Below are positions 44,801-54,319 of a DNA stretch of 64,000 nt, one piece after another; position 1 is the stretch's first letter, and each line of letters begins with the position of its first letter. The translations under genes and the position numbers were made by a program. The notes beneath the pieces are model-generated. The model did no database searches, was not told where the DNA came from, and saw only the letters and a program-made list of their open reading frames with translations. Source of the stretch: Aliarcobacter cryaerophilus ATCC 43158 (GTDB lineage Bacteria > Campylobacterota > Campylobacteria > Campylobacterales > Arcobacteraceae); assembly GCF_003660105.1 (NCBI RefSeq), contig NZ_CP032823.1:496001-560000 (forward strand), read 5' to 3'.

Positions 44801-45571
44801 TTGAACAGTTTTGAAAATGTAGCAAAAAAAGAGTATGAGTTATCAAATAAGGATATTTTCCCTTTTATTTTTGATGAAAAGCAGTATTGGTTAAAAAAAT
44901 CTAGAGCTACAAAACCAGATAAAATTCAGAGTTTTTTTTATAAGTTTTTTCATTTTGAACTACTTATTCCTCCTATTGTAAAAAATTCAAAAGAGGCCTT
45001 ATTTTATGAAGTTTCAAAGCTTGAAAAATTTAAAGAACTAGTAATAAATGTTCCAAATATAGCTTATAAGTGTGAAGATTTTTTTGTTTTAGAAGATAGT
45101 GGAAATAGTGTAAATGCTTATTTAAGAAGCAAAGATATAAATGAAGATAAATTTTATTTTTTTGTGGATAAGTTAATATTTGAACTCTCAAAAATTCATA
45201 ATTTCTCACAATTTCATGGTGGAAGTCAATTAAGAAATTTTACTTTTAAAAATGATAAAGTTTTTGTTTTAGATTTTGAAGAGAGTTTCGAGTCTAATGT
45301 AGATATCAAAACTTTACAATATAGAGATTTTTTACTATTTTTATTATCATTTATAAAGTTAAAAGAAGCTAGTTTTAAAATAGATTATGAAAAAATAATT
45401 AATAAATATTGTGAACTTTCAAATAATTTTGAATTTAAACAGAAGTTAATAAAATTTAGTAAAAAACTTGGATTCTTTTTATGGCTTTATGAAAAAGAGT
45501 TTATAAAAAAAAGAGTTGGTAGTGATGTAAAATATTTTTTTGAGTTTATAAAAGTATTAAGAAATTTATAA
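44801..45571 (+). CDS. LPS kinase-like protein
   Basis: A 256-residue protein resembling small sugar kinases of the LPS/BUD32 class. HGGSQLRNF (about 146-154) stands for the catalytic loop HxDxxxxN, with Gly-Gly in place of the His-x-Asp spacing, and VFVLDFEES (about 161-169) for the metal-binding DF(E/G). The start is a TTG directly after the htrB stop. It may phosphorylate Kdo or heptose in the core. Because the catalytic Asp is not where kinases usually have it, activity is uncertain. Confidence 0.6.
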   Translation: MNSFENVAKKEYELSNKDIFPFIFDEKQYWLKKSRATKPDKIQSFFYKFFHFELLIPPIVKNSKEALFYEVSKLEKFKELVINVPNIAYKCEDFFVLEDSGNSVNAYLRSKDINEDKFYFFVDKLIFELSKIHNFSQFHGGSQLRNFTFKNDKVFVLDFEESFESNVDIKTLQYRDFLLFLLSFIKLKEASFKIDYEKIINKYCELSNNFEFKQKLIKFSKKLGFFLWLYEKEFIKKRVGSDVKYFFEFIKVLRNL

Positions 45572-45599
45572 AATAATATTTTAAAATTAAGGGAAAAAT

Positions 45600-46607
45600 T
45601 TGAAGAGTATAAAAAGAATATTGATAATAAGATGTGGAGCTTTAGGGGATTTAGTATATTCTACATCAGTGTTAGATGCACTAAGATTGGAGTTTGGAGA
45701 AGATGTAACTATTGACTATGTATCAACTCCAGCAGCTTCAAAACTTTTTGAATATGATAAAAGAGTAAATAAAATTTTTCATTTAAAACATAAAAAAATT
45801 CCAATAATTTTTAGTTCACAAAAAAAAGCAGTAATAAACTATTCAAAAAAAGAACCTTATGATATTTTAATAAATTTTGAAATGGGAAAACAATTTAAAA
45901 GTTTAGTTGAAAAAATTGTTGCGAATAAAAAAGTTGGTTGGTTTTGTGAAGATATTAAAATCACGAAATCTCATATGGTTGAAATTTGTAAAGAGTTTTA
46001 CACAAGTATAATTTCAAAGGAAAATTTAGATAAATCATTTCCTAAAGTTTTTGGTTCAGATTTTAATCAAATTAAAACTAAATTTAGTTTACCAAATGAT
46101 TATATTATTGTTAGTCCAAGTAATTCACATAATAAAAAGAAAAGATTAAATTATAGAGCCTGGCCTCATAAAAATTGGAAAGAGTTTTTAAATTTAGTTC
46201 CAAATCATAATAATATTATTTTAATTGGTGCAAAAGGAGAAGAGGATTTTTTTGAGCCTCTTAAGCCTTATAGCAAAAATATTATAGATTTAGTAGGAAA
46301 AATAACAATTCCTGAAATGGTTAGTATTATTGAAAAAGCAAAAGCTTTGGTTGTAACTGACACAGGAACAGCTCATATAGCATCTGCAGTTAATACCCCA
46401 GTTTTTTGTCTTATTGGACCAACTCCAGAGGAGCAAACAGGACCATATAAAACACCTTTTAACGAAGTGCATATTATAAATGCAGGATTATCTTGTAGTC
46501 CTTGTTATAAAACAGAAGTTATGAAAGCTTGTAAGGATAATATTTGCATGAAGAATATTAAGCCTTTAAACGTTTTGGCTTTATTAAATCAAGCTAAGAT
46601 ATTGTAG
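45600..46607 (+). CDS. GT9 family glycosyltransferase (heptosyltransferase-like)
   Basis: A 335-residue GT9 enzyme, with RCGALGDLVYSTSVLDAL (11-28) and VVTDTGTAHIASAVNTPVF (about 259-277) as family motifs. A C-terminal Cys-rich end (CSPCYKTEVMKAC) resembles that of WaaF. It is one of five GT9 genes here and probably adds a heptose or a related sugar to the core. The start is a TTG preceded by AAGGGAA. It lies just upstream of the rml genes. Confidence 0.8.
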   Translation: MKSIKRILIIRCGALGDLVYSTSVLDALRLEFGEDVTIDYVSTPAASKLFEYDKRVNKIFHLKHKKIPIIFSSQKKAVINYSKKEPYDILINFEMGKQFKSLVEKIVANKKVGWFCEDIKITKSHMVEICKEFYTSIISKENLDKSFPKVFGSDFNQIKTKFSLPNDYIIVSPSNSHNKKKRLNYRAWPHKNWKEFLNLVPNHNNIILIGAKGEEDFFEPLKPYSKNIIDLVGKITIPEMVSIIEKAKALVVTDTGTAHIASAVNTPVFCLIGPTPEEQTGPYKTPFNEVHIINAGLSCSPCYKTEVMKACKDNICMKNIKPLNVLALLNQAKIL

Positions 46608-46640
46608 TATATAAGCCAAATTATTTTAGAGGGAAGATAT

Positions 46641-47531
46641 ATGAAAGGCATAATATTAGCAGGTGGAAGTGGAACAAGACTTTATCCAATCACAAAAGGT
46701 GTTTCAAAACAACTAGTTCCAATTTATGATAAACCTATGATTTATTATCCACTTTCAGTACTTATGCTTTCTGGTATTAAAGAAGTATTAATTATTACAA
46801 CTCCTCAAGATCAACAAAGTTTTATAAATCTTTTAGGTGATGGAAAAGATTTAGGAATGAGATTTGAATATGTAGCACAACCTAATCCAGATGGCTTAGC
46901 ACAAGCATTTATTCTCGGTGAAAAGTTTCTTGATGGTGATGATGCTTGTTTAGTTCTAGGAGATAATATATTTTATGGTCATGGTCTAACTGAATTACTA
47001 GCTAAAAGCATAAAAAATATTAAAGATGAAAATAAAGCAACAGTGTTTGGTTACTATGTAAGTGATCCTGAACGTTATGGAGTTGCAGAATTTAATGATA
47101 ATGGAGATGTAATCTCTATTGAAGAGAAACCAAAAGAGCCAAAATCAAACTATGCAGTTGTTGGATTATATTTTTACCCAAATGATGTTGTAAAAAAAGC
47201 TAAAGATGTAAAACCAAGCCATAGAGGTGAATTGGAAATTACAACACTAAATCAAGATTATTTAAATGAAAATAGATTAAAAGTAGAACTAATGGGAAGA
47301 GGGTTCGCTTGGCTTGATACAGGAACTCATGAATCACTACTTGAAGCTAGTTCATTTATTCAAACTATTGAAAATAGACAAAGTCTAAAAGTAGCATGCC
47401 TTGAAGAGATAGCTTATGAGATGGGATATATAAGTAAAGAAAAACTTCTTGAACTAGCAGAGCCTTTAAAAAAGAATCAATATGGTCAATACTTAATCTC
47501 TAGAGCAAATCAACCAAGAAGAATGAAATAA
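46641..47531 (+). CDS. rmlA: glucose-1-phosphate thymidylyltransferase
   Basis: A 296-residue nucleotidyltransferase that starts dTDP-L-rhamnose synthesis. The signature [20 protein letters not shown] (8-27) and the substrate segments [11 protein letters not shown] and [17 protein letters not shown] are intact. The ATG is preceded by GAGGGAAG. The order rmlA-rmlC-rmlD-rmlB, with overlaps or no gaps, indicates one transcript. Confidence 0.96.
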   Translation: MKGIILAGGSGTRLYPITKGVSKQLVPIYDKPMIYYPLSVLMLSGIKEVLIITTPQDQQSFINLLGDGKDLGMRFEYVAQPNPDGLAQAFILGEKFLDGDDACLVLGDNIFYGHGLTELLAKSIKNIKDENKATVFGYYVSDPERYGVAEFNDNGDVISIEEKPKEPKSNYAVVGLYFYPNDVVKKAKDVKPSHRGELEITTLNQDYLNENRLKVELMGRGFAWLDTGTHESLLEASSFIQTIENRQSLKVACLEEIAYEMGYISKEKLLELAEPLKKNQYGQYLISRANQPRRMK

Positions 47532-48115
47532 TGCAATTTATTAGAACTAATATTCCAGATGTTGTAATTATTGAACCAAAAGTTCATGGCGATAGTAGAG
47601 GTTATTTTGTTGAAACTTTTGTGAGCAATAAATTAGAAGAATTCCTAGGTTATAAAATAAATTTTTGTCAAGATAATGAATCAAAAAGCTCTAAAGGAGT
47701 TTTAAGAGGACTTCATTATCAATTACCACCACATGCTCAAACAAAATTAGTACGAGTTATAAAAGGACGTGTACTTGATGTTGCAGTTGATATAAGACGT
47801 AACTCTCCAACTTTTGGACAGCATGTTGCAGTTCTTTTAAGTGGCGAAAATAAAAAACAACTTCTAATTCCAAGAGGATTTGCTCATGGATTTGTAGTTC
47901 TTGAAGATGATACAATATTTGCATATAAAGTAGATAATTACTATAGTCCAGAATGTGATAGAGGAATAGCCTTTGATGATAAAAATCTAAATATAGATTG
48001 GTTATTAAATCATGATGAATTAAATTTATCAGCTAAAGATACAAAACAACCAAAACTTTTTGATATAAAATATAATAAAGAGATATTTGAATTTGGAGTA
48101 AACTATTATGCCTAA
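47531..48115 (+). CDS. rmlC: dTDP-4-dehydrorhamnose 3,5-epimerase
   Basis: A 194-residue cupin epimerase acting third in the dTDP-rhamnose pathway. GDSRGYFVETF (about 20-30), the catalytic His segment GVLRGLHYQLPPHAQTKLV (about 57-75) and PRGFAHGFVVLE (about 117-128) are characteristic. It overlaps rmlA by one base and rmlD by eight. Confidence 0.96.
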   Translation: MQFIRTNIPDVVIIEPKVHGDSRGYFVETFVSNKLEEFLGYKINFCQDNESKSSKGVLRGLHYQLPPHAQTKLVRVIKGRVLDVAVDIRRNSPTFGQHVAVLLSGENKKQLLIPRGFAHGFVVLEDDTIFAYKVDNYYSPECDRGIAFDDKNLNIDWLLNHDELNLSAKDTKQPKLFDIKYNKEIFEFGVNYYA

Positions 48116-49010
48116 TTTGGGAACGGGGGCTTTAGTCTCATTAAATATAAATGTTTTAGTAACAGGATCAAATGGTCAAGTTGGAAGTGAAATAAAAGAG
48201 TTAAGTAAAGATTATAACTATAACTTCTTTTTTACAACTAGAGACGATATAGATATTACTTCTAAAGATAGTCTAATAAACTTCTGTCAAACAAATAGTA
48301 TAAACGTGATTATAAACTGTGCAGCTTATACAGCAGTAGATAAGGCTGAAAGTTATATTGAAAATGCAGATTTAGTAAATAGAAAAGCAGTTAAAAAACT
48401 TTCAATTGTAGCAAAAGAGTTAGATATAAAATTAATTCATATCTCAACTGATTATGTATTTGATGGAAAAAATTATAAGCCTTATTGTGAGGAGTTTCAA
48501 ACAAATCCACAATCAGTTTATGGTAAAACAAAACTTGATGGTGAGCTTGAACTCTTAAATGTAAATCCATTAAACTCTATAATTATTAGAACTTCATGGG
48601 TTTATTCATACTATGGAAATAACTTTGTAAAAACAATGTTAAGACTAGGGAAAGAAAAAGAGGAACTAGGTGTAATCTTTGATCAAGTTGGAACACCAAC
48701 TTATGCCGCACATTTAGCAAAGACTATTCTTGATATTGTTCCACAAATAAAAAATACTAAAGTAGAAATATATAATTACTCAAATGAGGGTGTTCTGTCT
48801 TGGTATGATTTTGCAAAAGAAATTATGAAAATGGCAAAATTAAACTGTAAAGTAAAGGCAATAGAAACATACCAATATCCAACTCCAGCAATTAGACCTC
48901 ATTTCTCACTTTTAAATAAAAGTAAGATAAAATCGAAATTCAATTTAGAAATACCATATTGGAAAGATGGCTTGGATGATTGTTTAAAAAGATTAGGAGA
49001 GAGAAAATAG
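48108..49010 (+). CDS. rmlD: dTDP-4-dehydrorhamnose reductase
   Basis: A 300-residue short-chain reductase that finishes dTDP-L-rhamnose. The Rossmann motif NVLVTGSNGQVG, here preceded by 14 extra residues, is followed by HISTDYVFDG and the catalytic SVYGKTKLDGE. The ATG at 48108 is favoured because GGAG lies ten bases before it. The conserved protein would otherwise start at an in-frame ATA (48147), which has no ribosome-binding site. The extra N-terminal residues are therefore probably translated. Confidence 0.92.
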   Translation: MPNLGTGALVSLNINVLVTGSNGQVGSEIKELSKDYNYNFFFTTRDDIDITSKDSLINFCQTNSINVIINCAAYTAVDKAESYIENADLVNRKAVKKLSIVAKELDIKLIHISTDYVFDGKNYKPYCEEFQTNPQSVYGKTKLDGELELLNVNPLNSIIIRTSWVYSYYGNNFVKTMLRLGKEKEELGVIFDQVGTPTYAAHLAKTILDIVPQIKNTKVEIYNYSNEGVLSWYDFAKEIMKMAKLNCKVKAIETYQYPTPAIRPHFSLLNKSKIKSKFNLEIPYWKDGLDDCLKRLGERK

Positions 49011-50048
49011 ATGCAAAATAAAAATATACTATTAACAGGATGTGCTGGATTTATTGGTTCAAACTTTCTACCATACTTTCTTGAAAAATACCCAAATTAT
49101 AATCTAGTAAATCTCGACCTTTTAACTTATGCTGGAGATTTAGAAAATCTTAAAGAGTGTGAAAATAATCCCCGATATAAATTTATCAAAGGTGATATTT
49201 GTAATAGAGAATTAATAGAATTTATTTTTAATGAATATGATATAAAAGGTGTAATTCACTTTGCAGCTGAATCTCATGTAGATAATAGTATAAAAAATCC
49301 AGGTGTATTTGTACAAACAAATGTAAATGGAACATTTACTTTGATTGATGTTGCATATAAATATTGGATGAATAAACCATTTGTTTATAAAGATGAATAT
49401 AAAGATTGTAGATTCCATCATATTTCAACAGATGAAGTGTATGGAACACTAAGCCTAGATCCAAATGACCTTTTTACAGAAATTACTCCATACGCTCCAA
49501 ACTCACCATACAGTGCAAGTAAAGCTTCATCTGATATGATTATTAGAGCTTATAATGAAACATATGGATTAGATACAGTTATTACAAACTGTTCTAATAA
49601 CTATGGACCAAAACAACATGATGAAAAACTAATTCCAACAATTATACGAAATGCTTTAAATAATAACCCAATTCCAATATATGGTGATGGAAAAAATATA
49701 AGAGATTGGCTCTATGTTTTAGACCACTGTAAGGGAATAGATTTAGTTTACCATAATGGAAAAACTGGAGAAACATATAATATTGGTGGAAGAAATGAAA
49801 GAACAAATCTGCAAATAGTAGATAGAATTTGTACTATCTTAGACCAACAAGTTCCAAAAGATAAATCTTATAAAGATTTAATTACTTTTGTAGAAGACAG
49901 AGCAGGACATGATAGAAGATATGCAATAGATGCAACAAAGTTAGAACAAGAACTAGGTTGGAAAGCAGATGAAAACTTTGATAGTGGGATATTTAAGACT
50001 ATTGAGTCGTATTTGGTGAAGTATAAGATTACTAAGGAAATAAATTGA
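49011..50048 (+). CDS. rmlB: dTDP-glucose 4,6-dehydratase
   Basis: A 345-residue extended short-chain dehydrogenase, the second enzyme of the dTDP-rhamnose pathway. GCAGFIGSNFLPYFL (10-24), HFAAESHVDNSI, STDEVYGTL and the catalytic YSASKASSD are all intact. It starts directly after the rmlD stop and overlaps the ligase-like gene by four bases. Confidence 0.96.
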   Translation: MQNKNILLTGCAGFIGSNFLPYFLEKYPNYNLVNLDLLTYAGDLENLKECENNPRYKFIKGDICNRELIEFIFNEYDIKGVIHFAAESHVDNSIKNPGVFVQTNVNGTFTLIDVAYKYWMNKPFVYKDEYKDCRFHHISTDEVYGTLSLDPNDLFTEITPYAPNSPYSASKASSDMIIRAYNETYGLDTVITNCSNNYGPKQHDEKLIPTIIRNALNNNPIPIYGDGKNIRDWLYVLDHCKGIDLVYHNGKTGETYNIGGRNERTNLQIVDRICTILDQQVPKDKSYKDLITFVEDRAGHDRRYAIDATKLEQELGWKADENFDSGIFKTIESYLVKYKITKEIN

Positions 50049-51289
50049 ATTATTTAAAAATTAAAACTATAAATAAAGCATTTTATGAAGATTATATAAA
50101 TTATTTTATACTTTTATATGCTTTTTGTTTGCCAATTTCTAGAGCTGGAATTTCATTAGCTGTTATTTTTATATTTTTATTTTGGGTTTTGGGAACTGAT
50201 TTTAAAAGAAAGTATTTTGAAATAAAGAATAATTATTTTATTTTAGCTATATTTATCTTTATATTATATAGTATTATTGCAGTTTTATGGAGTAGTGATA
50301 AATTTTTTGCTATTGAATATGTAAAAAAATATTATCATTTTTTAATAATACCTATAATTTTTACGTCATTAAAAAAAGAGTACATAGATAAAGTTTTTTC
50401 TGCATTTTTACTTGGGATGTTAATAAGTGAAATTACATCTTATGGTATATTTTTTGAACTTTGGACAAAACAAGGAGTATCTCCAAATGACCCAAGTCCA
50501 TTTATGGATCATTCAAATTATAGCACATACTTAGCTTTTACTGTTTTTATTTTGATGCATAAAATTATTTATACTGATGATTTAAAATGGAAATTTTCTT
50601 ATTCAATTTTTTTCTTATTTTCTACAAGTAATTTATTCTTAAATGGTGGAAGAACTGGTCAATTTTCTTTTCTTATAGCTTTATTTCTAATTGGGTTTTT
50701 AAATTTTAAAAATAAGATTAGAGCTACAATTTTATTTTTAATTTTGGGAACTACAATATTTATATCAGCATATAACATAAGTCCAGTATTTAAATATAGA
50801 TTTGATTATTTTTTACATGATATTGAAGTTATGGTTTATGAAAAAGATTTTTCTAATAGTTTTTCATTAAGAGTTGCCTTATGGATAAGTGGATTAGAAG
50901 CTTCAAAAGATAATTTAATTTTTGGTTCTGGAATAGGTGATGAAAGAGATAATGCAAAGTATATGCTTCAAAAATTTAATATAAAGAATGATTCTTTTAA
51001 ACAAGATACCGAAAACAGTATAGATTTCCATAATATGTTTGTTCAATATTTAGTTCAGTTAGGAATATTGGGATTGATTATTCTAATTACAATATTTTAT
51101 TTTATATTTAAAGTAAAAATAAAAGATAAAACATATAAAAACTTGTTATTGATTTTTTTAATACTTTATTTTTGCCATTCAATGTTAGGAAATAGTTTTC
51201 ATATAAATCAATCTATGGTTTTATTTGCATTATTTAGTAGTGTTTTTATAACTATTTCAAAATATGAAGAAATAAAATTAAAAGATTAA
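50045..51289 (+). CDS. O-antigen ligase family membrane protein
   Basis: A 414-residue protein with about ten to twelve membrane helices and the large periplasmic loop before the last helices typical of WaaL/Wzy-like ligases (the segment around ISGLEASKDNLIFGSGIGDE, with a later HNMFVQYL His). It would join an O-chain or sugar to the lipid A core in the periplasm. Start is a TTG overlapping rmlB. It is followed, on the other strand, by a GT2 gene overlapping by four bases. Confidence 0.8.
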   Translation: MNYLKIKTINKAFYEDYINYFILLYAFCLPISRAGISLAVIFIFLFWVLGTDFKRKYFEIKNNYFILAIFIFILYSIIAVLWSSDKFFAIEYVKKYYHFLIIPIIFTSLKKEYIDKVFSAFLLGMLISEITSYGIFFELWTKQGVSPNDPSPFMDHSNYSTYLAFTVFILMHKIIYTDDLKWKFSYSIFFLFSTSNLFLNGGRTGQFSFLIALFLIGFLNFKNKIRATILFLILGTTIFISAYNISPVFKYRFDYFLHDIEVMVYEKDFSNSFSLRVALWISGLEASKDNLIFGSGIGDERDNAKYMLQKFNIKNDSFKQDTENSIDFHNMFVQYLVQLGILGLIILITIFYFIFKVKIKDKTYKNLLLIFLILYFCHSMLGNSFHINQSMVLFALFSSVFITISKYEEIKLKD

Positions 51290-52113
51290 TTTTGATTCAA
51301 GCCTAAATCACAGAAATTTTTTTTATTTTCTTGATTTTTTTTAATTTTTTCTAGCATACCTCTTTCAAATATTCCATTTTTACGTTTATGGAAAAGATGA
51401 AACTGGTTTGCTATATATTTTGCAGAAATAATTTTGTATCCAACTCCTTTAAATCTCCACTCTAAGTCTGTATCACTAGCATATGCAGAATTACCTAGTC
51501 CTTCATCAAATCCATTTATATCAATCATTGCTTGTTTATAACAAGAAAAATTACATCCCAATATAGAAACATCTTTTTTTTTATATTTTAAATGTAATAT
51601 TTTATGTAAAAAACTAGAAGGTTTTATTTTAAAACCTTCTTCAGTATGTTTTTCTTCTTTTGCATCTTTTGATATATCAAAATACTTATTTATAAAGTTT
51701 TTTTCAAGCCATGCAGAAGTAATGTTTTTATTTTTTAACAAAGAAGAGTATTTAGGTCCAAGATTTACTCTTCTACCAGAAATAATATATAATGGAGAAG
51801 CTAAACTTAAGTGTTTTTCAATAAAATCACTATATAAAATACAGTCACCATCAATAAAAATCAAATATTCTCCATTAGAAGTTTTTATTCCATTATTTTG
51901 AGATCTTGATTTTCTAACACCAAGATCTTCTTGACTTATGTGTTTGATATCTAAATCTTTTATTGATTCAACAAACATTTTCATTTTCTCATCTTGCCCA
52001 TCTTCTGAAATAATAACTTCAAAATTTTTATATGTTTGATTTTTTAAAGACTCTATAATAAGTTCAAGTGCTTCTACATCTTTATAAACTGCAATAATAA
52101 TACTGACTTTCAT
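51286..52113 (-). CDS. family 2 glycosyltransferase
   Basis: A 275-residue GT-A enzyme. IIIAVYKDVEALELII (5-20), the DxD-type metal motif FIDGDC (about 91-96) and the C-terminal ASDTDLEWRFKGVGYKI (about 225-241) are typical of GT2/DUF-type chain-building enzymes. The acceptor and sugar are unknown. It is transcribed against the main LOS direction together with the GT4 gene upstream, with which it overlaps by four bases. Confidence 0.85.
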   Translation of the reverse strand: MKVSIIIAVYKDVEALELIIESLKNQTYKNFEVIISEDGQDEKMKMFVESIKDLDIKHISQEDLGVRKSRSQNNGIKTSNGEYLIFIDGDCILYSDFIEKHLSLASPLYIISGRRVNLGPKYSSLLKNKNITSAWLEKNFINKYFDISKDAKEEKHTEEGFKIKPSSFLHKILHLKYKKKDVSILGCNFSCYKQAMIDINGFDEGLGNSAYASDTDLEWRFKGVGYKIISAKYIANQFHLFHKRKNGIFERGMLEKIKKNQENKKNFCDLGLNQN

Positions 52114-53159
52114 ATTTTCTCCAAAATATCTTTTATCTCTTCAAACTGCCTCTTACTATCAAAAACTTCATTAGCTTTATTCTTGCCATTAAAAGCTAAT
52201 GTCTCTTTTAATTTTCCATCTTCTATAATCAAAGATAATTTTCCACATAAACTATCGCTATTCATACTTTCAAATAATAGTCCAGTTTTTTCATCATCGA
52301 TGATTTCAAGAGGTCCGCCACTATTACTTCCTAAAACACAAACACCACATTTCATGGCTTCAATTAATACAAGCCCAAAAGTCTCTTTTTTTGTTGCTAG
52401 CACAAGACAATCAGAAATTTGCATAAAATCAGTAGGATTAGAAACAAAGCCTGTAAATATATCATTTGGATAACTGTTTTTTAGATTATTAAAGTAGTTT
52501 TCATCCATATAGTGACCAACGACTAAAGTTTTTATTTTTATACCATTTTTTCGTAAATTCTCAACTGCTTGTAAAGCTATATGTTGTCCTTTTGCTTCTT
52601 CAATTCTTCCAACAATACAGACAATAAATTCATCAGTAATATTAAAAGATTTTTTTAAACTATTTTTTTCTTCATTGCTTAAAAGTTTAGGAGTATTTGC
52701 CCCAATATAAGAAGTCTCTATTTTTGGTCTTATATCTTTTGGAATAAATTTTTCAAGTTGTTCTTTTACTAGATTTGTAACAGCGATTATCATATCAATA
52801 TTTTTATACAAAAACTTATGATAAAAATCGCTTTTAAATCTTGTAATATGCATATGTCTTGTTTGAACGATTTTTGGTTTTCTTTTTGAAAGAAGTTTCG
52901 CAAATACAACCGTTGTGGTATCTTTTGTCCAATGAAGATGAACTATATCAATTTTTTCTTTATCTATGATACGAGCTAGTTTAAAAAAACTATATCTTGA
53001 AAGCTCAAAATAATCTATTTCTTCATTTTCAAATACACTTTTTAGTTTTGATTTTTTGTTTATAACAGCAGGTGAATTTAAATATTTTGTAATATTTTTC
53101 ATATACAGCTCAAGTCCACCTAAATCAGGAGATAGACAAACTTCTAAAATTTTTTTCAT
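52110..53159 (-). CDS. family 4 glycosyltransferase
   Basis: A 349-residue GT-B retaining transferase. The N-terminal LSPDLGGLELYM (9-20) and the donor-binding KETFGLVLIEAMKCGVCVLG (about 259-278) with its EX7E pattern mark GT4. FIVCIVGRIEEAKGQ precedes it. It probably adds one sugar of the outer core. It forms a two-gene minus-strand unit with the GT2 gene and is divergent from a GT9 gene. Confidence 0.87.
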   Translation of the reverse strand: MKKILEVCLSPDLGGLELYMKNITKYLNSPAVINKKSKLKSVFENEEIDYFELSRYSFFKLARIIDKEKIDIVHLHWTKDTTTVVFAKLLSKRKPKIVQTRHMHITRFKSDFYHKFLYKNIDMIIAVTNLVKEQLEKFIPKDIRPKIETSYIGANTPKLLSNEEKNSLKKSFNITDEFIVCIVGRIEEAKGQHIALQAVENLRKNGIKIKTLVVGHYMDENYFNNLKNSYPNDIFTGFVSNPTDFMQISDCLVLATKKETFGLVLIEAMKCGVCVLGSNSGGPLEIIDDEKTGLLFESMNSDSLCGKLSLIIEDGKLKETLAFNGKNKANEVFDSKRQFEEIKDILEKI

Positions 53160-53232
53160 ATGACTCTTTTGTTTTTAATAACTTGATATTCTAATTTATT
53201 ATCAGTTAAAAAGCTATTAAATTGTTTTTAGA

Positions 53233-53238
53233 TATAAT
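53233..53238 (+). promoter_or_regulatory. -10 box of the rightward LOS transcript
   Basis: A perfect TATAAT in the 91-base divergent gap, 36 bases before the GT9 start codon at 53269. It would restart transcription after the minus-strand pair. No -35 is clear. Confidence 0.5.
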
Positions 53239-53268
53239 TATTGCTTATTATTGAAGGTTACAAAATAT

Positions 53269-54303
53269 ATGAAATTTATAGAAAAAAAAGAAAATATGAA
53301 AATATGTATTTTAATGTTAGGTTTATTAGGAGATGTTTTACTAAGAACACCTATCATAAGAAGTATTAAGCAAAACTATCCACATTCTAACATTACAGTG
53401 ATTGTTGATAAAATTGGATATGATGTTCTTTACAATAATCCAAATATAAGTAATATAATAATTATGAATAGAAATAAAAGTAATATAATTAAGTACCTTT
53501 TTTCTAAGCTTTATACACAATCTAAAATTATATTTTCAAGATATGATTTAATTATTGATCTATATAATGGAAAATCTTCTAAGAATATGCTTAATTTTTC
53601 TTTTGTAAAAAACAAAGTATCAACTCAATATACAAATGATAGAATTTATAATTTTAAAAATAATATTCATTTGACAAACCAATTATTTCAATCACTTCAT
53701 GTATTGGATTTTAAACAAAATACTATGTATTTAGAACCAGAGTTTTTTATTAATCAAAAAGTCGAGAAATTTATTTTGAATTCTTCATTATATTTGAAAG
53801 ATAAGAATAATTATTTGATTTCTTTAGGTTCTGGAGATTTAAAAAAAATAATTGATTTAGAAAAAACATATAAATTAATAGAATATTTGTATAATAGTTA
53901 TAGACTAATCCCCATAGTAGTTTTAAATCCAGGACAAGAATTTTTACAGTTAGAGTTAGTAAACAAATTTTTAATACCAACTAATATAAATTATATTAGT
54001 TTAGATAAAAAATCTATAGATGAAATGGCTGTAATTATAAAATATTCTAAATTTTTTATTGTTCCTGATACAGGATTGTTTCATATGTCATTGTCTTTAA
54101 AAGCACCAACTTTTTGTATTTTTACATATACAAATCCTAAATTAGTTCAACCAGACAATGATGATATTATATATAAGGCTTGTTATAAAATAAAAGAACC
54201 AAAAGAATATGATGTATTTGGATTAGAAAATTGTACAAAAGAAATAAGTTTTGAAGAGATAAAGAATAATTTAGATTCTTTTTTATCTTCATTAAAGAAT
54301 TAA
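53269..54303 (+). CDS. GT9 family glycosyltransferase
   Basis: A 344-residue GT9 enzyme. The N-terminal ILMLGLLGDVLLRTPIIRSI and the donor-binding VPDTGLFHMSLSLKAPTF stretch are recognisable, though more divergent than in WaaC or WaaF. I prefer ATG 53269 (GAAGG eleven bases upstream) to an in-frame TTG at 53251; a third candidate ATG is at 53296. The sugar is unknown. It lacks the Cys-rich C-terminal end seen in two of the other GT9 proteins. Confidence 0.78.
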   Translation: MKFIEKKENMKICILMLGLLGDVLLRTPIIRSIKQNYPHSNITVIVDKIGYDVLYNNPNISNIIIMNRNKSNIIKYLFSKLYTQSKIIFSRYDLIIDLYNGKSSKNMLNFSFVKNKVSTQYTNDRIYNFKNNIHLTNQLFQSLHVLDFKQNTMYLEPEFFINQKVEKFILNSSLYLKDKNNYLISLGSGDLKKIIDLEKTYKLIEYLYNSYRLIPIVVLNPGQEFLQLELVNKFLIPTNINYISLDKKSIDEMAVIIKYSKFFIVPDTGLFHMSLSLKAPTFCIFTYTNPKLVQPDNDDIIYKACYKIKEPKEYDVFGLENCTKEISFEEIKNNLDSFLSSLKN

Positions 54304-54319
54304 TTTAAAAAGGTAAAAA

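Noticed and set aside
48147-48149. AUA as the start of rmlD
   Set aside because: The conserved protein would begin here, but there is no ribosome-binding site, while ATG 48108 in the same frame has GGAG at a suitable distance. I kept the longer form.
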